A stretch of DNA of 64,000 bases from CAG-873 sp910578365 (GTDB lineage Bacteria; Bacteroidota; Bacteroidia; Bacteroidales; Muribaculaceae), in NCBI GenBank assembly GCA_951635545.1, contig OX620685.1, forward strand, positions 2,914,001 through 2,978,000. Reading direction: 5' to 3'. The stretch's first letter is position 1. Each line of letters opens with the position of its first letter. Both the position numbers and the translations under genes were made by a program. This document shows, piece after piece, positions 1 through 8,906 of the stretch. Under the pieces are notes generated by a model. It was not told the origin of the DNA. It did not search any database and saw only the letters and a list, made by a program, of their open reading frames with translations.

Positions 1-42
1 GTAAGCAGCGACCTTGCCCTGATGCGTGGAATACTTGACTGA
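1..42 (+). other. possible 3' end of a plus-strand gene cut by the window edge
   Basis: Frame 1 is open from the first base and ends at a TGA at 40-42, reading VSSDLALMRGILD. The stretch is too short to recognise. It would converge on the ABC-F gene that ends at 80. A GC-rich inverted repeat (CGGCG/CGCCG near 60-76) lies between them and could be a terminator. The open frame could equally be chance. Confidence 0.2.
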
Positions 43-79
43 CCGCAGGCGGGCGAACGACGGCGGGACGCCGCCGCAA

Positions 80-2041
80 CTACCCGCCGAACTCGTCGAC
101 ATCCATTGATGCGAGCTCCCAGATGCTCATGGCGTTTTCGAGGGCCTTGGTGGTGTCGGCATGACGGCGGTATAGTTCGGAGTCGGTGCTGCCTGCGGCA
201 AGTTCGGCCTCGATGGCTGCGATTTCGGCTTCGAGTCGCGAAATCTCGGCTTCAGCTTCCTGTACCTTCTTCTGCAGTCGGCGCAGTGTCTTTTCGCGTT
301 CGCGCTGCTCGGCGTAGCTAAGGCGGGGTTTTGCCGCAGTCGGCTCGGAATCGGATTTGGCCTGTTCGGTTTTCACAGTTTTGGGTGCCTCGGATTTGCC
401 AGTACTCTTGCTGAGTTCCAGTTCGTGCAGCGAACTGATGCGTTTCTTCTCCAAGAACTCGTATATGCCGCCCAGACACTCGCGAACCAAGCCACCGCCG
501 AACTCATACACCTTCTCCACAAGGCCGTCGAGAAATTCACGGTCGTGGCTTACCACTATTACTGTGCCGTCGAAGTCCTTGATGGCCTGTTTGAGTATGT
601 CTTTGGTGGCCATGTCGAGGTGGTTGGTAGGCTCGTCGAGTATCAGCAGGTTGACAGGCTCGAGCAGCAGGCGTATCATGGCCAGGCGGGTCTTTTCGCC
701 GCCGCTGAGTACTTTCACTTTTTTGTCGGAGGCTTCTCCGCCGAACATAAAGGCTCCGAGAATATCGCGGATTTTGGTGCGGATGTCGCCTACGGCCACG
801 CGGTCGATGGTGTCGAACACTGTCAGCGACTCGTCGAGCAGCTGTGCTTGGTTCTGGGCAAAGTAGCCTATCTTTACGTTGTGTCCTATCTTCAGCATTC
901 CGCTGTAGGGAATCTCGCCCATTATACATTTTACGAGCGTGGATTTTCCCTCGCCGTTCTTACCTACGAATGCCACTTTTTCGCCTCGTTTTATAGAGAA
1001 AGTGGCGTGGTCGAACACCTGATGGTCGCCATATGCTTTCCCGACATTGTCGGCTATCACGGGGTAGTCGCCCGAGCGCGGGGCGGGAGGGAAGCGCAGG
1101 TTGAGGCGGGCAGTGTCGACTTCATCTACTTCGATGCGTTCGATTTTGGCCAGCTGCTTCATGCGGCTCTGTACCTGCACTGCCTTGGTGGCTTTGTAGC
1201 GGAAGCGTTCGATGAATTCCTCGGTGTCGGCAATCTGTTTCTGCTGATTCTGGTAGGCGCGCATCTGCTGTTCTATGCGCTCCTTGCGCAGCTGCACGAA
1301 TTTGCTGTAGTTTACCGAATAATCGTAAATTTTGCCTAGCGAAATCTCTATGGTCCGGTTGGTGACGTTGTCGATAAAGGCGCGGTCGTGGCTCACCAGC
1401 ACCACAGCCTTGGCCTTGGTGCCCAGGAACTGTTCGAGCCACTGTATCGATTCGATGTCGAGGTGATTGGTGGGCTCGTCGAGCAGCAGTACGTCGGGCC
1501 GTGTCAGCAGCAGTTTTGCCAGCTCCACGCGCATGCGCCAGCCGCCCGAAAACTCCGAGGTGGGGCGGTTGAAATCGCTGCGCACAAAGCCCAGACCCAG
1601 CAGAGTCTTTTCCATTTCGGCCTCGCAGTTGTCGCTTCCCACTATGGCTATGTGTTCGGTGAGGTCGGTAATCTGCTCTATCAGTTTGTGATACTCGTCC
1701 GACTCGTAGTCGGTGCGCATTGCCAGCTCTGCGTTGAGGTGGTCGAGGCGGTCGTGCAGCTGCTGTATGTGTGAGAAAGCCTTGCGGACCTCCTCTGACA
1801 GAGTCACGCTGTCCTGCAGCTTCATCTGTTGCGGCAGGTATCCTATGGTTACGTCGGCGGGCACGGACACCGTGCCTGCTGTGGGCTGCTGCAGGCCGGC
1901 TATTATTTTGAGCATGGTGCTTTTGCCGGCGCCGTTTTTGCCCACCAGGGCAATGCGGTCGCGCGGGTTTATCACGTAATTTATGTTGTCGAACAGCGAG
2001 CGAGCGCTGAACTCAACCGAAAGGTTGTTGATCGATATCAT
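80..2041 (-). CDS. ABC-F family ATP-binding protein
   Basis: This is a 653-residue soluble protein with two ATP-binding cassettes and no membrane segment, the layout of ABC-F proteins, which act on the ribosome rather than in transport. The first Walker A is GKNGAGKST at residues 34-42, with the first signature (FSGGW) near 170 followed by LLLDEPTNHLD. A charged linker spans about 235-300. The second Walker A is GKNGEGKST near 362, with LSGGEKTRLAM near 447 and a second LILDEPTNHLD. The C-terminus (about 580-640) is a charged coiled coil. It is the last gene of a tightly packed minus-strand operon, and its ATG overlaps the radC stop (ATGA). The length and C-terminal coiled coil suit the YheS/Uup-like housekeeping branch better than the antibiotic-resistance branch, but I cannot assign the subfamily. 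Confidence 0.93.
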   Translation of the reverse strand: MISINNLSVEFSARSLFDNINYVINPRDRIALVGKNGAGKSTMLKIIAGLQQPTAGTVSVPADVTIGYLPQQMKLQDSVTLSEEVRKAFSHIQQLHDRLDHLNAELAMRTDYESDEYHKLIEQITDLTEHIAIVGSDNCEAEMEKTLLGLGFVRSDFNRPTSEFSGGWRMRVELAKLLLTRPDVLLLDEPTNHLDIESIQWLEQFLGTKAKAVVLVSHDRAFIDNVTNRTIEISLGKIYDYSVNYSKFVQLRKERIEQQMRAYQNQQKQIADTEEFIERFRYKATKAVQVQSRMKQLAKIERIEVDEVDTARLNLRFPPAPRSGDYPVIADNVGKAYGDHQVFDHATFSIKRGEKVAFVGKNGEGKSTLVKCIMGEIPYSGMLKIGHNVKIGYFAQNQAQLLDESLTVFDTIDRVAVGDIRTKIRDILGAFMFGGEASDKKVKVLSGGEKTRLAMIRLLLEPVNLLILDEPTNHLDMATKDILKQAIKDFDGTVIVVSHDREFLDGLVEKVYEFGGGLVRECLGGIYEFLEKKRISSLHELELSKSTGKSEAPKTVKTEQAKSDSEPTAAKPRLSYAEQREREKTLRRLQKKVQEAEAEISRLEAEIAAIEAELAAGSTDSELYRRHADTTKALENAMSIWELASMDVDEFGG

Positions 2042-2739
2042 ATTTTTCCGTTGTCGTGGAAGGAGTAGTACGAACTGTCGGTGACAATCAGATGGTCGCG
2101 TACGGTCAGTTCGAATAATTTGCAGGCTTCGCAGAGCCGGCGTGTGATGTTTTCGTCCTGCACGCTTGGGCTGAGGTTGCCGCTGGGATGGTTATGAAAA
2201 ATAATCACTGATGTGGCCTGGCACTCGATTGCGGCGCGTATTATCTGCCTTATGTCGACTACCGTGGCGGTGATTCCGCCCTGACCTATGCGCAGGTGGC
2301 GCAGTTCGCGCCCGTTCTGACTCAGCAGCATGGCCCAGAATTCCTCGTGGTCGAGGCGCTCCAGATGGCGTCGCATGCGGTCGTAGGCGCGCTGCGACGA
2401 GTCTACCGGGGCGTCGCGCTGTATCATGGTGGCGTCATCGGCTGCTCGCGAGCCCAGTTCGAGCGCCGCCAACAGCGATATTGCCTTTGCCGGGCCGATG
2501 CCTTTGAACTGGCTGCAAATTTCCTGAACGGTCATTCTGGCCAGCTGCGACAGGTGGTTTCCCTTGCTATGCAGCATTTCGCTGCATAGAGTCAGCACCG
2601 ATTTGCCTTTTATGCCTGTGGCGAATATCACAGCCATGAGTTCGGCATCGGACAGGGTCTTGATACCGTGGCGCATGGCTCGTTCGCGCGGACGGCTGTC
2701 GGCGTCCATTTGGCGCATGAGGGGGGCTGAGGGGTTCAT
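2038..2739 (-). CDS. radC: RadC-family JAB/MPN-domain protein
   Basis: This 233-residue protein has an N-terminal helix-hairpin-helix-like part (SDAELMAVIFATG, then FKGIGPAKA near 78-87) and a C-terminal JAB/MPN+ domain. The metal motif is visible as HNHPSGNLSPS near residue 181, with the downstream Asp in VQDE and LIVTD. RadC was once linked to DNA repair. The family's biochemical role is still unsettled, and the JAMM motif suggests a metal-dependent hydrolase. The start codon overlaps the stop of the upstream glycosyltransferase as ATGA, and its own stop overlaps the ABC-F start, so translation along the operon is probably coupled. The length is typical of the family. Confidence 0.95.
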   Translation of the reverse strand: MNPSAPLMRQMDADSRPRERAMRHGIKTLSDAELMAVIFATGIKGKSVLTLCSEMLHSKGNHLSQLARMTVQEICSQFKGIGPAKAISLLAALELGSRAADDATMIQRDAPVDSSQRAYDRMRRHLERLDHEEFWAMLLSQNGRELRHLRIGQGGITATVVDIRQIIRAAIECQATSVIIFHNHPSGNLSPSVQDENITRRLCEACKLFELTVRDHLIVTDSSYYSFHDNGKI

Positions 2740-3734
2740 CTTCCTTTTCGTATTTCAACTTCCTCAGCCAGGTTACGGCCACGGCGGAGTATTATTTTAT
2801 GGGTAAAAGCCTTGATGAATCCAAGTCCGTAGCCACCCAACTGTATCAGCGCAGCGGGCACTGCCATCAGGGCGATTTTAAGGTTGCCTGTACTCAGTAG
2901 TGCGCCTGTGAATATAGCCAGGAAGTACACGCCCAGGGGCAGAAGCCACCATGGCGATACGAATATGGCCAGCAGTATCAGCAGCAGGCTGCCCAGCACG
3001 AACATTGCCGGCAGGGTATGTACAGCCTTGAGCGAGTCGGGGTACAGCAGTTTCAGGGTGATGCGCGACATGCCGAACACATATACCTGTCGGAAGAACT
3101 TACGGAAGTCGACCCTGCGTTTGTGCCACACCGGCACCTGGCGCAGCAGACCTATCGAGAAGCCTTGCCTGAGTATGCGCTTGCTCATGTCGATATCCTC
3201 GGAGAACATCTCGCGGAAACCGCCTACAGCATGGTAGACCTTGCGCGAGAAGCCCATGTTGAAGGTGCGCGGGGTGAATTTCTCCAGTTGTACCTTGCCA
3301 CCGCGAATGCCGCCTGTGGTAAGGAAGGAGGTCATGGAGTAGTTGATGGCCTTCTGTGTGTCGGAGAACGATTCGTGGGCCGCATCGGGGCCTCCGAAGC
3401 AGTCGAGGGGATTGTCGGTCAGCGCATGTTCGAGGGTGGCGAAGTATGTGGCCGGAATCACGCAGTCGGAGTCGAAGAACACAAAGTAGTCGCCTGTGGC
3501 GCGTTCCATACCGTAGTTGCGGGCAATGGAGCGTCCTTCGTTTTCCTTGTAGAAGTATTTTACTTCGAGGCCTGCTGCCGCCGCTGCTTCGGCCTGCGCG
3601 CGGCATGGCTCGGTGGAGCCGTCTTCCACCAGTATCACTTCGAAGTTGCGTGCTGTCTGCAGCTGCAGGCTCCGGAGCAGTTCGACTACCTCGTCGATAC
3701 GGTTGTAAACAGGTATGATTACGGAGAATTTCAT
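2736..3734 (-). CDS. glycosyltransferase family 2 with C-terminal membrane region
   Basis: This protein of about 332 residues begins MKFSVIIPVYNR, the nucleotide-sugar binding start of GT-A family 2 enzymes. VEDGST follows, then DYFVFFDSDCVIP, which carries the DxD metal-binding motif. The last third (about 240-305) holds two or three hydrophobic segments, so the enzyme is probably anchored in the inner membrane and acts on a lipid-linked or surface glycan. The sugar and acceptor cannot be read from sequence. I chose the ATG at 3734, which overlaps the nspC stop as TGATG, over a GTG two codons upstream. Such coupling is common in this operon. Confidence 0.92.
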   Translation of the reverse strand: MKFSVIIPVYNRIDEVVELLRSLQLQTARNFEVILVEDGSTEPCRAQAEAAAAAGLEVKYFYKENEGRSIARNYGMERATGDYFVFFDSDCVIPATYFATLEHALTDNPLDCFGGPDAAHESFSDTQKAINYSMTSFLTTGGIRGGKVQLEKFTPRTFNMGFSRKVYHAVGGFREMFSEDIDMSKRILRQGFSIGLLRQVPVWHKRRVDFRKFFRQVYVFGMSRITLKLLYPDSLKAVHTLPAMFVLGSLLLILLAIFVSPWWLLPLGVYFLAIFTGALLSTGNLKIALMAVPAALIQLGGYGLGFIKAFTHKIILRRGRNLAEEVEIRKGR

Positions 3735-4888
3735 CAGCACATGCGTGATTTATAGTCGTCGTATGTATATTGGCGCAGATAGCGGCAGGGCGCACCGGGG
3801 GTGTCGCTCTCGGCCAGAACTATGGCCGGATGGTCGATACCGTTGAACATGGTGGTCTTTACGGTAGTGTAGTGGTTCATGTCCTCCAGAGTCAGGCGCT
3901 GTCCGCGTTGCAGCGGCTCGGCGAAACTCCAGTCGCCCATAAAGTCGCCGCTGAGGCAGCTGTTGCCGCCCAGACGGTATGAGGGTAGCTGCGGAGCAGG
4001 CTCCACACTTTCGCTGATAGCGGGCTTGTAAGGCATCTCCAGGGTGTCGGGCATGTGGCAGGCGAACGACACGTCGACTATGGCCGTCTTTATGCCGTCG
4101 TTCTCCACCAGGTCCACCACCGAGGTTATCAGGTCGCCGGTGCGCCAGGTGAACGCGCTGCCCGGCTCCAGTATCACCTGCAGGTTGGGGTGGCGGCGGC
4201 GGAAGTCCAGCAGTAACTGAATGAGGTGTTCGGTGTCATAGCCCTCTCGTGTCATAAGGTGTCCGCCGCCCATGTTTACCCATTTGAGCCCGGGCAGCAG
4301 GTGACCGAAGCCTTCTTCAAAGGCCCGGAGTACCTTTTCGAGGTCATAGCTTGATGATTCGCACAGAGCGTGAAAATGCAGCCCTTCGAGGCCCTCGGGC
4401 AGTTGCCTGAGCGCCTCGGCGTCGACTCCGAAGCGTGAGCCGGGCAAGGCCGGGTTATACATGTCGGTTTCTATCACCGAACAGCGCGGATTCACCCGCA
4501 GGCCTGCCGACACGTGGCGTCCGCTTTCGGCATTATACCGAGTCACGCGGTCTTTGAAGCGCTCGAACTGGTTCAGCGAGTTGAAGGTCACGTGGCTGCT
4601 GCAGTCCAGAAACTCGCCTATGGTGGCGTCGGTATAGGCCGGACAGTAGCTGTGTACGTCGCCGCCCAGAAATTCTCGGCCAAGCCTCAGCTCGTTGAGC
4701 GAACTGGCGGTGGAGGCTGTGCAGTATTCCTTCACTATGTGGAAACTGCGCCACAGGGCATTGGCCTTGAAGGCCATGATAATATGGGCGCCGCTGCGGC
4801 GGCTCACCTCGCTGATAAGTTCGAGGTTGCGGCGCAGACGGTTCTCGTAGACTACGTAGAACGGGGTGGGTATGTCGTTGAGAGTCAT
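3734..4888 (-). CDS. nspC: carboxynorspermidine decarboxylase
   Basis: The product is a 384-residue PLP enzyme of the alanine-racemase fold (group IV decarboxylase) that would convert carboxynorspermidine or carboxyspermidine to norspermidine or spermidine. The PLP lysine is in MAFKANALW (Lys41 from the chosen start). Other visible marks are HFHALCES, WVNMGGGH, the glycine-rich phosphate site LEPGSAF, and a C-terminal SCLSGDF containing the catalytic Cys. The longer open frame starts with a TTG inside pcrA. The ATG at 4888 lies 10 nt after the pcrA stop and gives MTLNDIPTPFYVV, the usual start of the family, so I chose it. The partner carboxynorspermidine dehydrogenase is not in this window. 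Confidence 0.93.
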   Translation of the reverse strand: MTLNDIPTPFYVVYENRLRRNLELISEVSRRSGAHIIMAFKANALWRSFHIVKEYCTASTASSLNELRLGREFLGGDVHSYCPAYTDATIGEFLDCSSHVTFNSLNQFERFKDRVTRYNAESGRHVSAGLRVNPRCSVIETDMYNPALPGSRFGVDAEALRQLPEGLEGLHFHALCESSSYDLEKVLRAFEEGFGHLLPGLKWVNMGGGHLMTREGYDTEHLIQLLLDFRRRHPNLQVILEPGSAFTWRTGDLITSVVDLVENDGIKTAIVDVSFACHMPDTLEMPYKPAISESVEPAPQLPSYRLGGNSCLSGDFMGDWSFAEPLQRGQRLTLEDMNHYTTVKTTMFNGIDHPAIVLAESDTPGAPCRYLRQYTYDDYKSRMC

Positions 4889-4898
4889 TATGGAGGGG

Positions 4899-7202
4899 CT
4901 ATGATATGATTTCGAATTTGGCAAATTTCAGCAGCAGCACTCGGCGGCCGGCGTTGTCGAACTGTACTGTAATTCGATGGTCGGGCTGTGAGGTGTCGAC
5001 AGATATTATCGTACCTTCGCCGAATTTGAAGTGGGCTACACGCATGCCCGGGCTGAGTTCGCCCGATACGTGTACGCCTGCTGTCGCCGGCGATGTAGCG
5101 GAGGCTTGTTTTTGGGGTAAGCTATCCGTGGATTGAGGAGGCGAGTATGCCTTCGCCCCGGAATAGGGGTGGTACGACTGTCGGAAACTTTCGAGTTCTG
5201 GTGGCCTGGATATGGCCGAGCCGCTGCGGAAGTTGAGCAGGCGCGAGTCGATGTCGTTGAGGAAGCGCGAGGGGCTGCAGGTCTTGGTCTGGCCGTTGAT
5301 GTATCGCGATGCCGCGTAAGTCATCATGCAGAAGTTCTTGGCGCGGGTAAGGGCCACATACAGCAACCGTCGCTCCTCCTCGATTTCGGCGGCGCTGCTC
5401 ATGCTCATGGCCGATGGCAGCAGTTCCTCTTCCACTCCGACAATAAACACATTGCTGAATTCCAGTCCCTTGGCCGCGTGAATGGTCATAAGGGTAATGC
5501 GTTGGCTTTCGCCGTCTGCGGCGTCTTTCATGTCCTGGTCGGTGGCCAGCGACACTTCGGTAAGGAAGCGCTGCATGCTTGTGTCGGCTTCGGCTCCTTC
5601 CTGTTCCATGCGGTCGCTTACGAACTCGGCTGCTGCCCGCAGCAGTTCCTCCAGGTTCTCGCGCTTCGATATGCTTTCAGGAGTGGTGTCGCTCACCAGC
5701 ATAGCCATAAGGCGTGTGTCGGCTATAATCATGCGGGCCAGAAAGTCGGCGTCGACTCCGCGATGGTTTTCCTCTATAAAGCGTTTTACGAGCGTAATGA
5801 AACCCTCGAGTTTCAGTCGAGTGCCTTTGTTTACGTCCACCGGATAGCGCAGAGGTTCGGCAAGTACCTGCCAGATGCTTACGCGGTGCTGTATTGCGGC
5901 GGAAACGAGTTTTTTAAGCGTTGTTTCGCCTATGCCACGGGCGGGAGTGTTGATTACGCGTTTGAGGGCCTCGTCGTCGTCCGGGTTCACTGCCAGACGG
6001 AAGTATGCTACGGCATCCTTGATTTCCTTGCGCTGATAAAAGGCCAGACCGCCATAAATGCGGTATGGAATATTTCGGCGCCGCAGGGCTTCCTCCAGCA
6101 CGCGGCTCTGAGCGTTGGTGCGGTATAGCACGGCGAACTCCTCGTAGCTGTCGTGCGAGGCCATTTTCACCTGCGATATGCGGCTGGCCACGAGAGTGGC
6201 CTCCTCCAGATCGCTGTAGCATTTTACCACCTCCACACGGTCGCCTGCGGCGTTTTCCGAGAATACCTCTTTGGGTATTTGCAAGGAGTTCTTGGCTATT
6301 AGCGAGTTAGCGGCGTTGATAATATTCCGGGTCGAGCGGTAGTTCTGTTCGAGTTTGAATATGCTCAGACGCGGATAGGCTTGCTTGAGGTTCAGAATGT
6401 TGCGTATGTTGGCACCGCGGAAGGAGTATATGCTCTGGGCATCGTCGCCTACCACACACAGATTCTCGGTGGCCGAGCACAGTTGCGACACAATCAGGTG
6501 CTGGGCGAAGTTGGTGTCCTGATACTCGTCCACAAGTATGTAGCGGAAGTATTCCTGATAGTGGCGGAGTATGTCGGGGTTGTCGCGCAGAAGCACATTG
6601 GTATTGTACAGCAGGTCATCGAAGTCCATGGCGTTGTTCACGTGGCAGCGGTCGCGGTAGTGGCGGTATATTGCCGCTGTTTCAGAACGCCGCGCACGCC
6701 GGTCGGCCTCCATAATGTCGCGGTCGGCTATGTATGCTTCAGGCGAGATAAGGGCGTTTTTGGCCATGGATATGGAGCTGAGCACGGCTGCGGGCTTGTA
6801 GAGTTTCTCATCGAGGTTCATGTCCTTGATAATCATCTTTACAAGCGACTTGGAGTCGGCGCCGTCGTATATGGTGTAGTCGCTGCGGTAGCCGATTCTG
6901 TCGGCGTTAACGCGCAGAATCCGGGCAAAGATGGAGTGGAATGTACCCATCCACAGTTTGCCGGCGATTTCGGGTCCGGCAAGCTGTTCGATACGCTCGC
7001 GCATCTCGCGTGCGGCCTTATTGGTGAATGTCAGGGCCATTATGCGCCAGGGCTCGTAGCCGTGGGCCAGCAAGTGTACTATCTTGTAGGTCAGTACTCT
7101 TGTTTTGCCCGACCCGGCACCGGCTATTACAAGTTCAGGGCCGTCGAGCCATGTCACGGCCTGCCGTTGCGGCTCGTTGAGCTTGCTCAGGTAGTCTTCC
7201 AT
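4899..7202 (-). CDS. pcrA: ATP-dependent DNA helicase PcrA/UvrD
   Basis: This 767-residue superfamily 1A 3'-5' helicase acts in nucleotide-excision and mismatch repair and in replication restart. The Q motif is NEPQRQAV (residues 9-16). Walker A is AGAGSGKT (27-34), and LTFTNKAAREMRER is motif Ia. DEYQDTN (about 222) is Walker B. QNYRSTRNI is motif IV, and motifs V and VI appear as LMTIHAAKGLEF and RRLLYVALTRAK. The C-terminal tail (about 690-767) is a Tudor-like segment with GMRVAHFKFGEGTI, typical of PcrA. Its ATG overlaps the stop of the DUF4250 gene as TGATG. Confidence 0.97.
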   Translation of the reverse strand: MEDYLSKLNEPQRQAVTWLDGPELVIAGAGSGKTRVLTYKIVHLLAHGYEPWRIMALTFTNKAAREMRERIEQLAGPEIAGKLWMGTFHSIFARILRVNADRIGYRSDYTIYDGADSKSLVKMIIKDMNLDEKLYKPAAVLSSISMAKNALISPEAYIADRDIMEADRRARRSETAAIYRHYRDRCHVNNAMDFDDLLYNTNVLLRDNPDILRHYQEYFRYILVDEYQDTNFAQHLIVSQLCSATENLCVVGDDAQSIYSFRGANIRNILNLKQAYPRLSIFKLEQNYRSTRNIINAANSLIAKNSLQIPKEVFSENAAGDRVEVVKCYSDLEEATLVASRISQVKMASHDSYEEFAVLYRTNAQSRVLEEALRRRNIPYRIYGGLAFYQRKEIKDAVAYFRLAVNPDDDEALKRVINTPARGIGETTLKKLVSAAIQHRVSIWQVLAEPLRYPVDVNKGTRLKLEGFITLVKRFIEENHRGVDADFLARMIIADTRLMAMLVSDTTPESISKRENLEELLRAAAEFVSDRMEQEGAEADTSMQRFLTEVSLATDQDMKDAADGESQRITLMTIHAAKGLEFSNVFIVGVEEELLPSAMSMSSAAEIEEERRLLYVALTRAKNFCMMTYAASRYINGQTKTCSPSRFLNDIDSRLLNFRSGSAISRPPELESFRQSYHPYSGAKAYSPPQSTDSLPQKQASATSPATAGVHVSGELSPGMRVAHFKFGEGTIISVDTSQPDHRITVQFDNAGRRVLLLKFAKFEIIS

Positions 7203-7375
7203 CAGCGGAACTGGTTTTGGTCCGGGTTATATTCGAAGCCCGCCAGGCGCAGTTTGTCCTCAATCTCAGTGCGGTCAATGTCGAGGTCGTCGCAGAGGTC
7301 ATCGAGGCTGCTGTATTGGTCGCGCAGGCGGGTATTTATGAAACTCAGTAGAATGATTGGGTCGGATGGTATCAA
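7202..7375 (-). CDS. DUF4250 small protein, probable TTG start
   Basis: This is a conserved small acidic protein (57 residues with the chosen start) matching what I know of the DUF4250 family: IPSDPIILLSFINTRLRD, then SSLDDLCDDLDIDRTEIEDKL, then AGFEYNPDQNQFR. It resembles a small helical, HTH-like module of unknown role. The open frame runs back to 7447 but holds no ATG before the conserved block. The family normally starts directly before its P-x-D-P motif, which here corresponds to TTG at 7375, so a TTG start is likely. GTG at 7438 is an alternative. Its TGA overlaps the pcrA start. Confidence 0.8.
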   Translation of the reverse strand: MIPSDPIILLSFINTRLRDQYSSLDDLCDDLDIDRTEIEDKLRLAGFEYNPDQNQFR

Positions 7376-7406
7376 TTGCAGAAGTGTTATGTCGATTGCT
7401 GAAAAG

Positions 7407-8150
7407 TCAGAGGTTGAAAAGGGTGTTGTTGAGAACACGGCCGACAAGTTTGTCGGCGTGTCGGGAGGCGTCTTTGCTCATCAGGTAGGCCTCGATAGAG
7501 TCGGCATGCCGGTGATTGTGCAGGTCGGTGCCGTTGAAGTCCACCATATTGTTGTCGATAAGCCATTCAGCCACCTGTTTTTCAGCTTTGCCGTAGTATC
7601 CGCTCAGACTCAGCACGTTTATCTGAAACAGTGCTCCGGCGTCGTGTAGGGCCTTGTAGCGGTTGCGCTTCTCGTAGTAGTAGCTGAATCGCTCGGGGTG
7701 GGCCATTACAGGTCTGTAGCCTTTGACCTGCAGGTCGAAAATAAGCTGGTCGAGATTCCAGGGCTCCTGCATGAACGAATTTTCAATGAGTATATAGTTG
7801 CCCGGATATGGCATAATCACGTCCTCTTCGAGCTGCTTGGTGAAAAGTTCGTCGATACGGTATTCGGCAGAGTTCGTCACCTTTATGCCGTTGCCGCGTC
7901 GGGCAAGTTCCTGTTGCAGCTTTTCTATAGCCGGAGCTATGGTCTGCGGATTGTTTTCAAACGTGTCCTGAGTTACATGCGGACTGGCAATGATGCGCTC
8001 GATGCCCCAGCTCTGCATGCGCTCCACAAGGTCGGCCGACGTGGCGGCATCGGGCGATCCGTCGTCGATTCCGGGCACAATATGGCAGTGTATATCGGTG
8101 TTGAACCAGAGTTTGCGTGGTTCTTTTTTCTTGAATAGGAAGTCGAACAT
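7407..8150 (-). CDS. CpsB/YwqE-type PHP-domain tyrosine-protein phosphatase
   Basis: This 247-residue PHP-fold metallohydrolase shows the HxH metal motif in TDIHCHIVPGIDDG (His21, His23), then SPHVTQ, AHPERF and a final NGTDLHNH with Asp and His ligands. Known relatives dephosphorylate tyrosine kinases that control capsular polysaccharide export. Its place as first gene of an operon with a glycosyltransferase would fit surface glycan regulation, but no BY-kinase is in the window, so the partner is unknown. A promoter (8173-8204) lies directly upstream. Confidence 0.9.
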   Translation of the reverse strand: MFDFLFKKKEPRKLWFNTDIHCHIVPGIDDGSPDAATSADLVERMQSWGIERIIASPHVTQDTFENNPQTIAPAIEKLQQELARRGNGIKVTNSAEYRIDELFTKQLEEDVIMPYPGNYILIENSFMQEPWNLDQLIFDLQVKGYRPVMAHPERFSYYYEKRNRYKALHDAGALFQINVLSLSGYYGKAEKQVAEWLIDNNMVDFNGTDLHNHRHADSIEAYLMSKDASRHADKLVGRVLNNTLFNL

Positions 8151-8172
8151 TCTGTACGTTTTTTTAATGATA

Positions 8173-8204
8173 CAAAATTACTCAACTTTTGGTTCACAGC
8201 CAAA
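8173..8204 (-). promoter_or_regulatory. Bacteroidetes-type promoter for the phosphatase-to-ABC-F operon
   Basis: On the minus strand TTTG (8201-8204) is followed after 20 nt by TAATTTTG (8173-8180). This matches the Bacteroidetes primary promoter form (TTTG around -33, TAnnTTTG around -7). The start codon is 22 bases downstream of the -7 element, giving a short leader. Confidence 0.75.
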
Positions 8205-8246
8205 TTAATATATTAAAATATGGCCTTGCACCAAGAGCCCGTAGCC

Positions 8247-8285
8247 ACAAAGCGCCGTCGGGAACAATGTCCGGCGGCGCTTTGT
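8247..8285 (-). terminator. hairpin downstream of the Lrp gene
   Basis: ACAAAGCGCCG (8247-8257) is complementary to CGGCGCTTTGT (8275-8285), an 11-bp GC-rich stem. It lies 26 bp past the lrp stop. The T-rich run sits on the plus-strand side, so terminator strength in the lrp direction is uncertain. Confidence 0.5.
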
Positions 8286-8311
8286 ATGCTTTTTGAGTTC
8301 TTCGGCTGAAA

Positions 8312-8767
8312 TCATATTGGCACCTGGCGCTTGAAGACTTCCTTGAACGATATGAGAGTTTCGGTGCGTGCCAGACCGAGAGCCTGAATCTGGTTCTGGA
8401 GTATGTGCAGAAGGTGGTCATTGTTGTGCGCTACGACTTTTACAAAAATGTCGTACTGACCGGTGGTGAAGTGGCACTCCACCACTTCGGGGATTTTTTG
8501 CAGCTCCTCAATTACGTGATTGAACTGCGAGGGGTCGCGCAGGAAGAAACCAACGTATGCACAGGTATCGTATCCTACAGCGGACGGGTCAACAAGGCAT
8601 TGAGATCCTTTGATGACACCATTGGCAATCAGGCGCTGTACCCGCTGGTGTACTGCGGCACCGGATACTCCGCTTTCACGGGCGATTTCAAGGTAGGCCT
8701 TACGGGCGTTCTGCGACAGGTCGGACAGGATCCGAAGGTCGAGTTCGTCAAAATTGTGGCGGCTCAT
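8312..8767 (-). CDS. Lrp/AsnC family transcriptional regulator
   Basis: This 151-residue regulator has an N-terminal winged helix (ELDLRILSDLSQNARKAY, then ESGVSGAAVHQRVQRLIANGVI) and a C-terminal RAM/AsnC ligand-binding domain (CAYVGFFLRD, then VVECHFTTGQYDIFVKV). Such proteins bind an amino acid as oligomers and regulate amino-acid metabolism genes. The target is not evident here because the neighbours are pyrimidine and surface genes. The ATG at 8767 starts at MSRHNFDELD, the expected beginning. An upstream GTG-type extension to 8830 adds residues not typical of the family. Confidence 0.95.
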   Translation of the reverse strand: MSRHNFDELDLRILSDLSQNARKAYLEIARESGVSGAAVHQRVQRLIANGVIKGSQCLVDPSAVGYDTCAYVGFFLRDPSQFNHVIEELQKIPEVVECHFTTGQYDIFVKVVAHNNDHLLHILQNQIQALGLARTETLISFKEVFKRQVPI

Positions 8768-8827
8768 ATTAATATTCTTAATAATTAATGTTGATGAATA
8801 GTTGGTAGTTTGAAAATGCTTTGGGAA

Positions 8828-8835
8828 CAAAGGTA
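8828..8835 (-). promoter_or_regulatory. -7 promoter element for the Lrp gene
   Basis: On the minus strand TACCTTTG matches the TAnnTTTG -7 consensus, about 60 nt before the lrp ATG. No clear -33 TTTG at the usual spacing is visible. Confidence 0.5.
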
Positions 8836-8906
8836 TGTATTTTAATTCAAATTTCCAACTATAGATTCTTGTTTTTTTTGAGGCGCATACAAATTTTTAG
8901 TATTTT

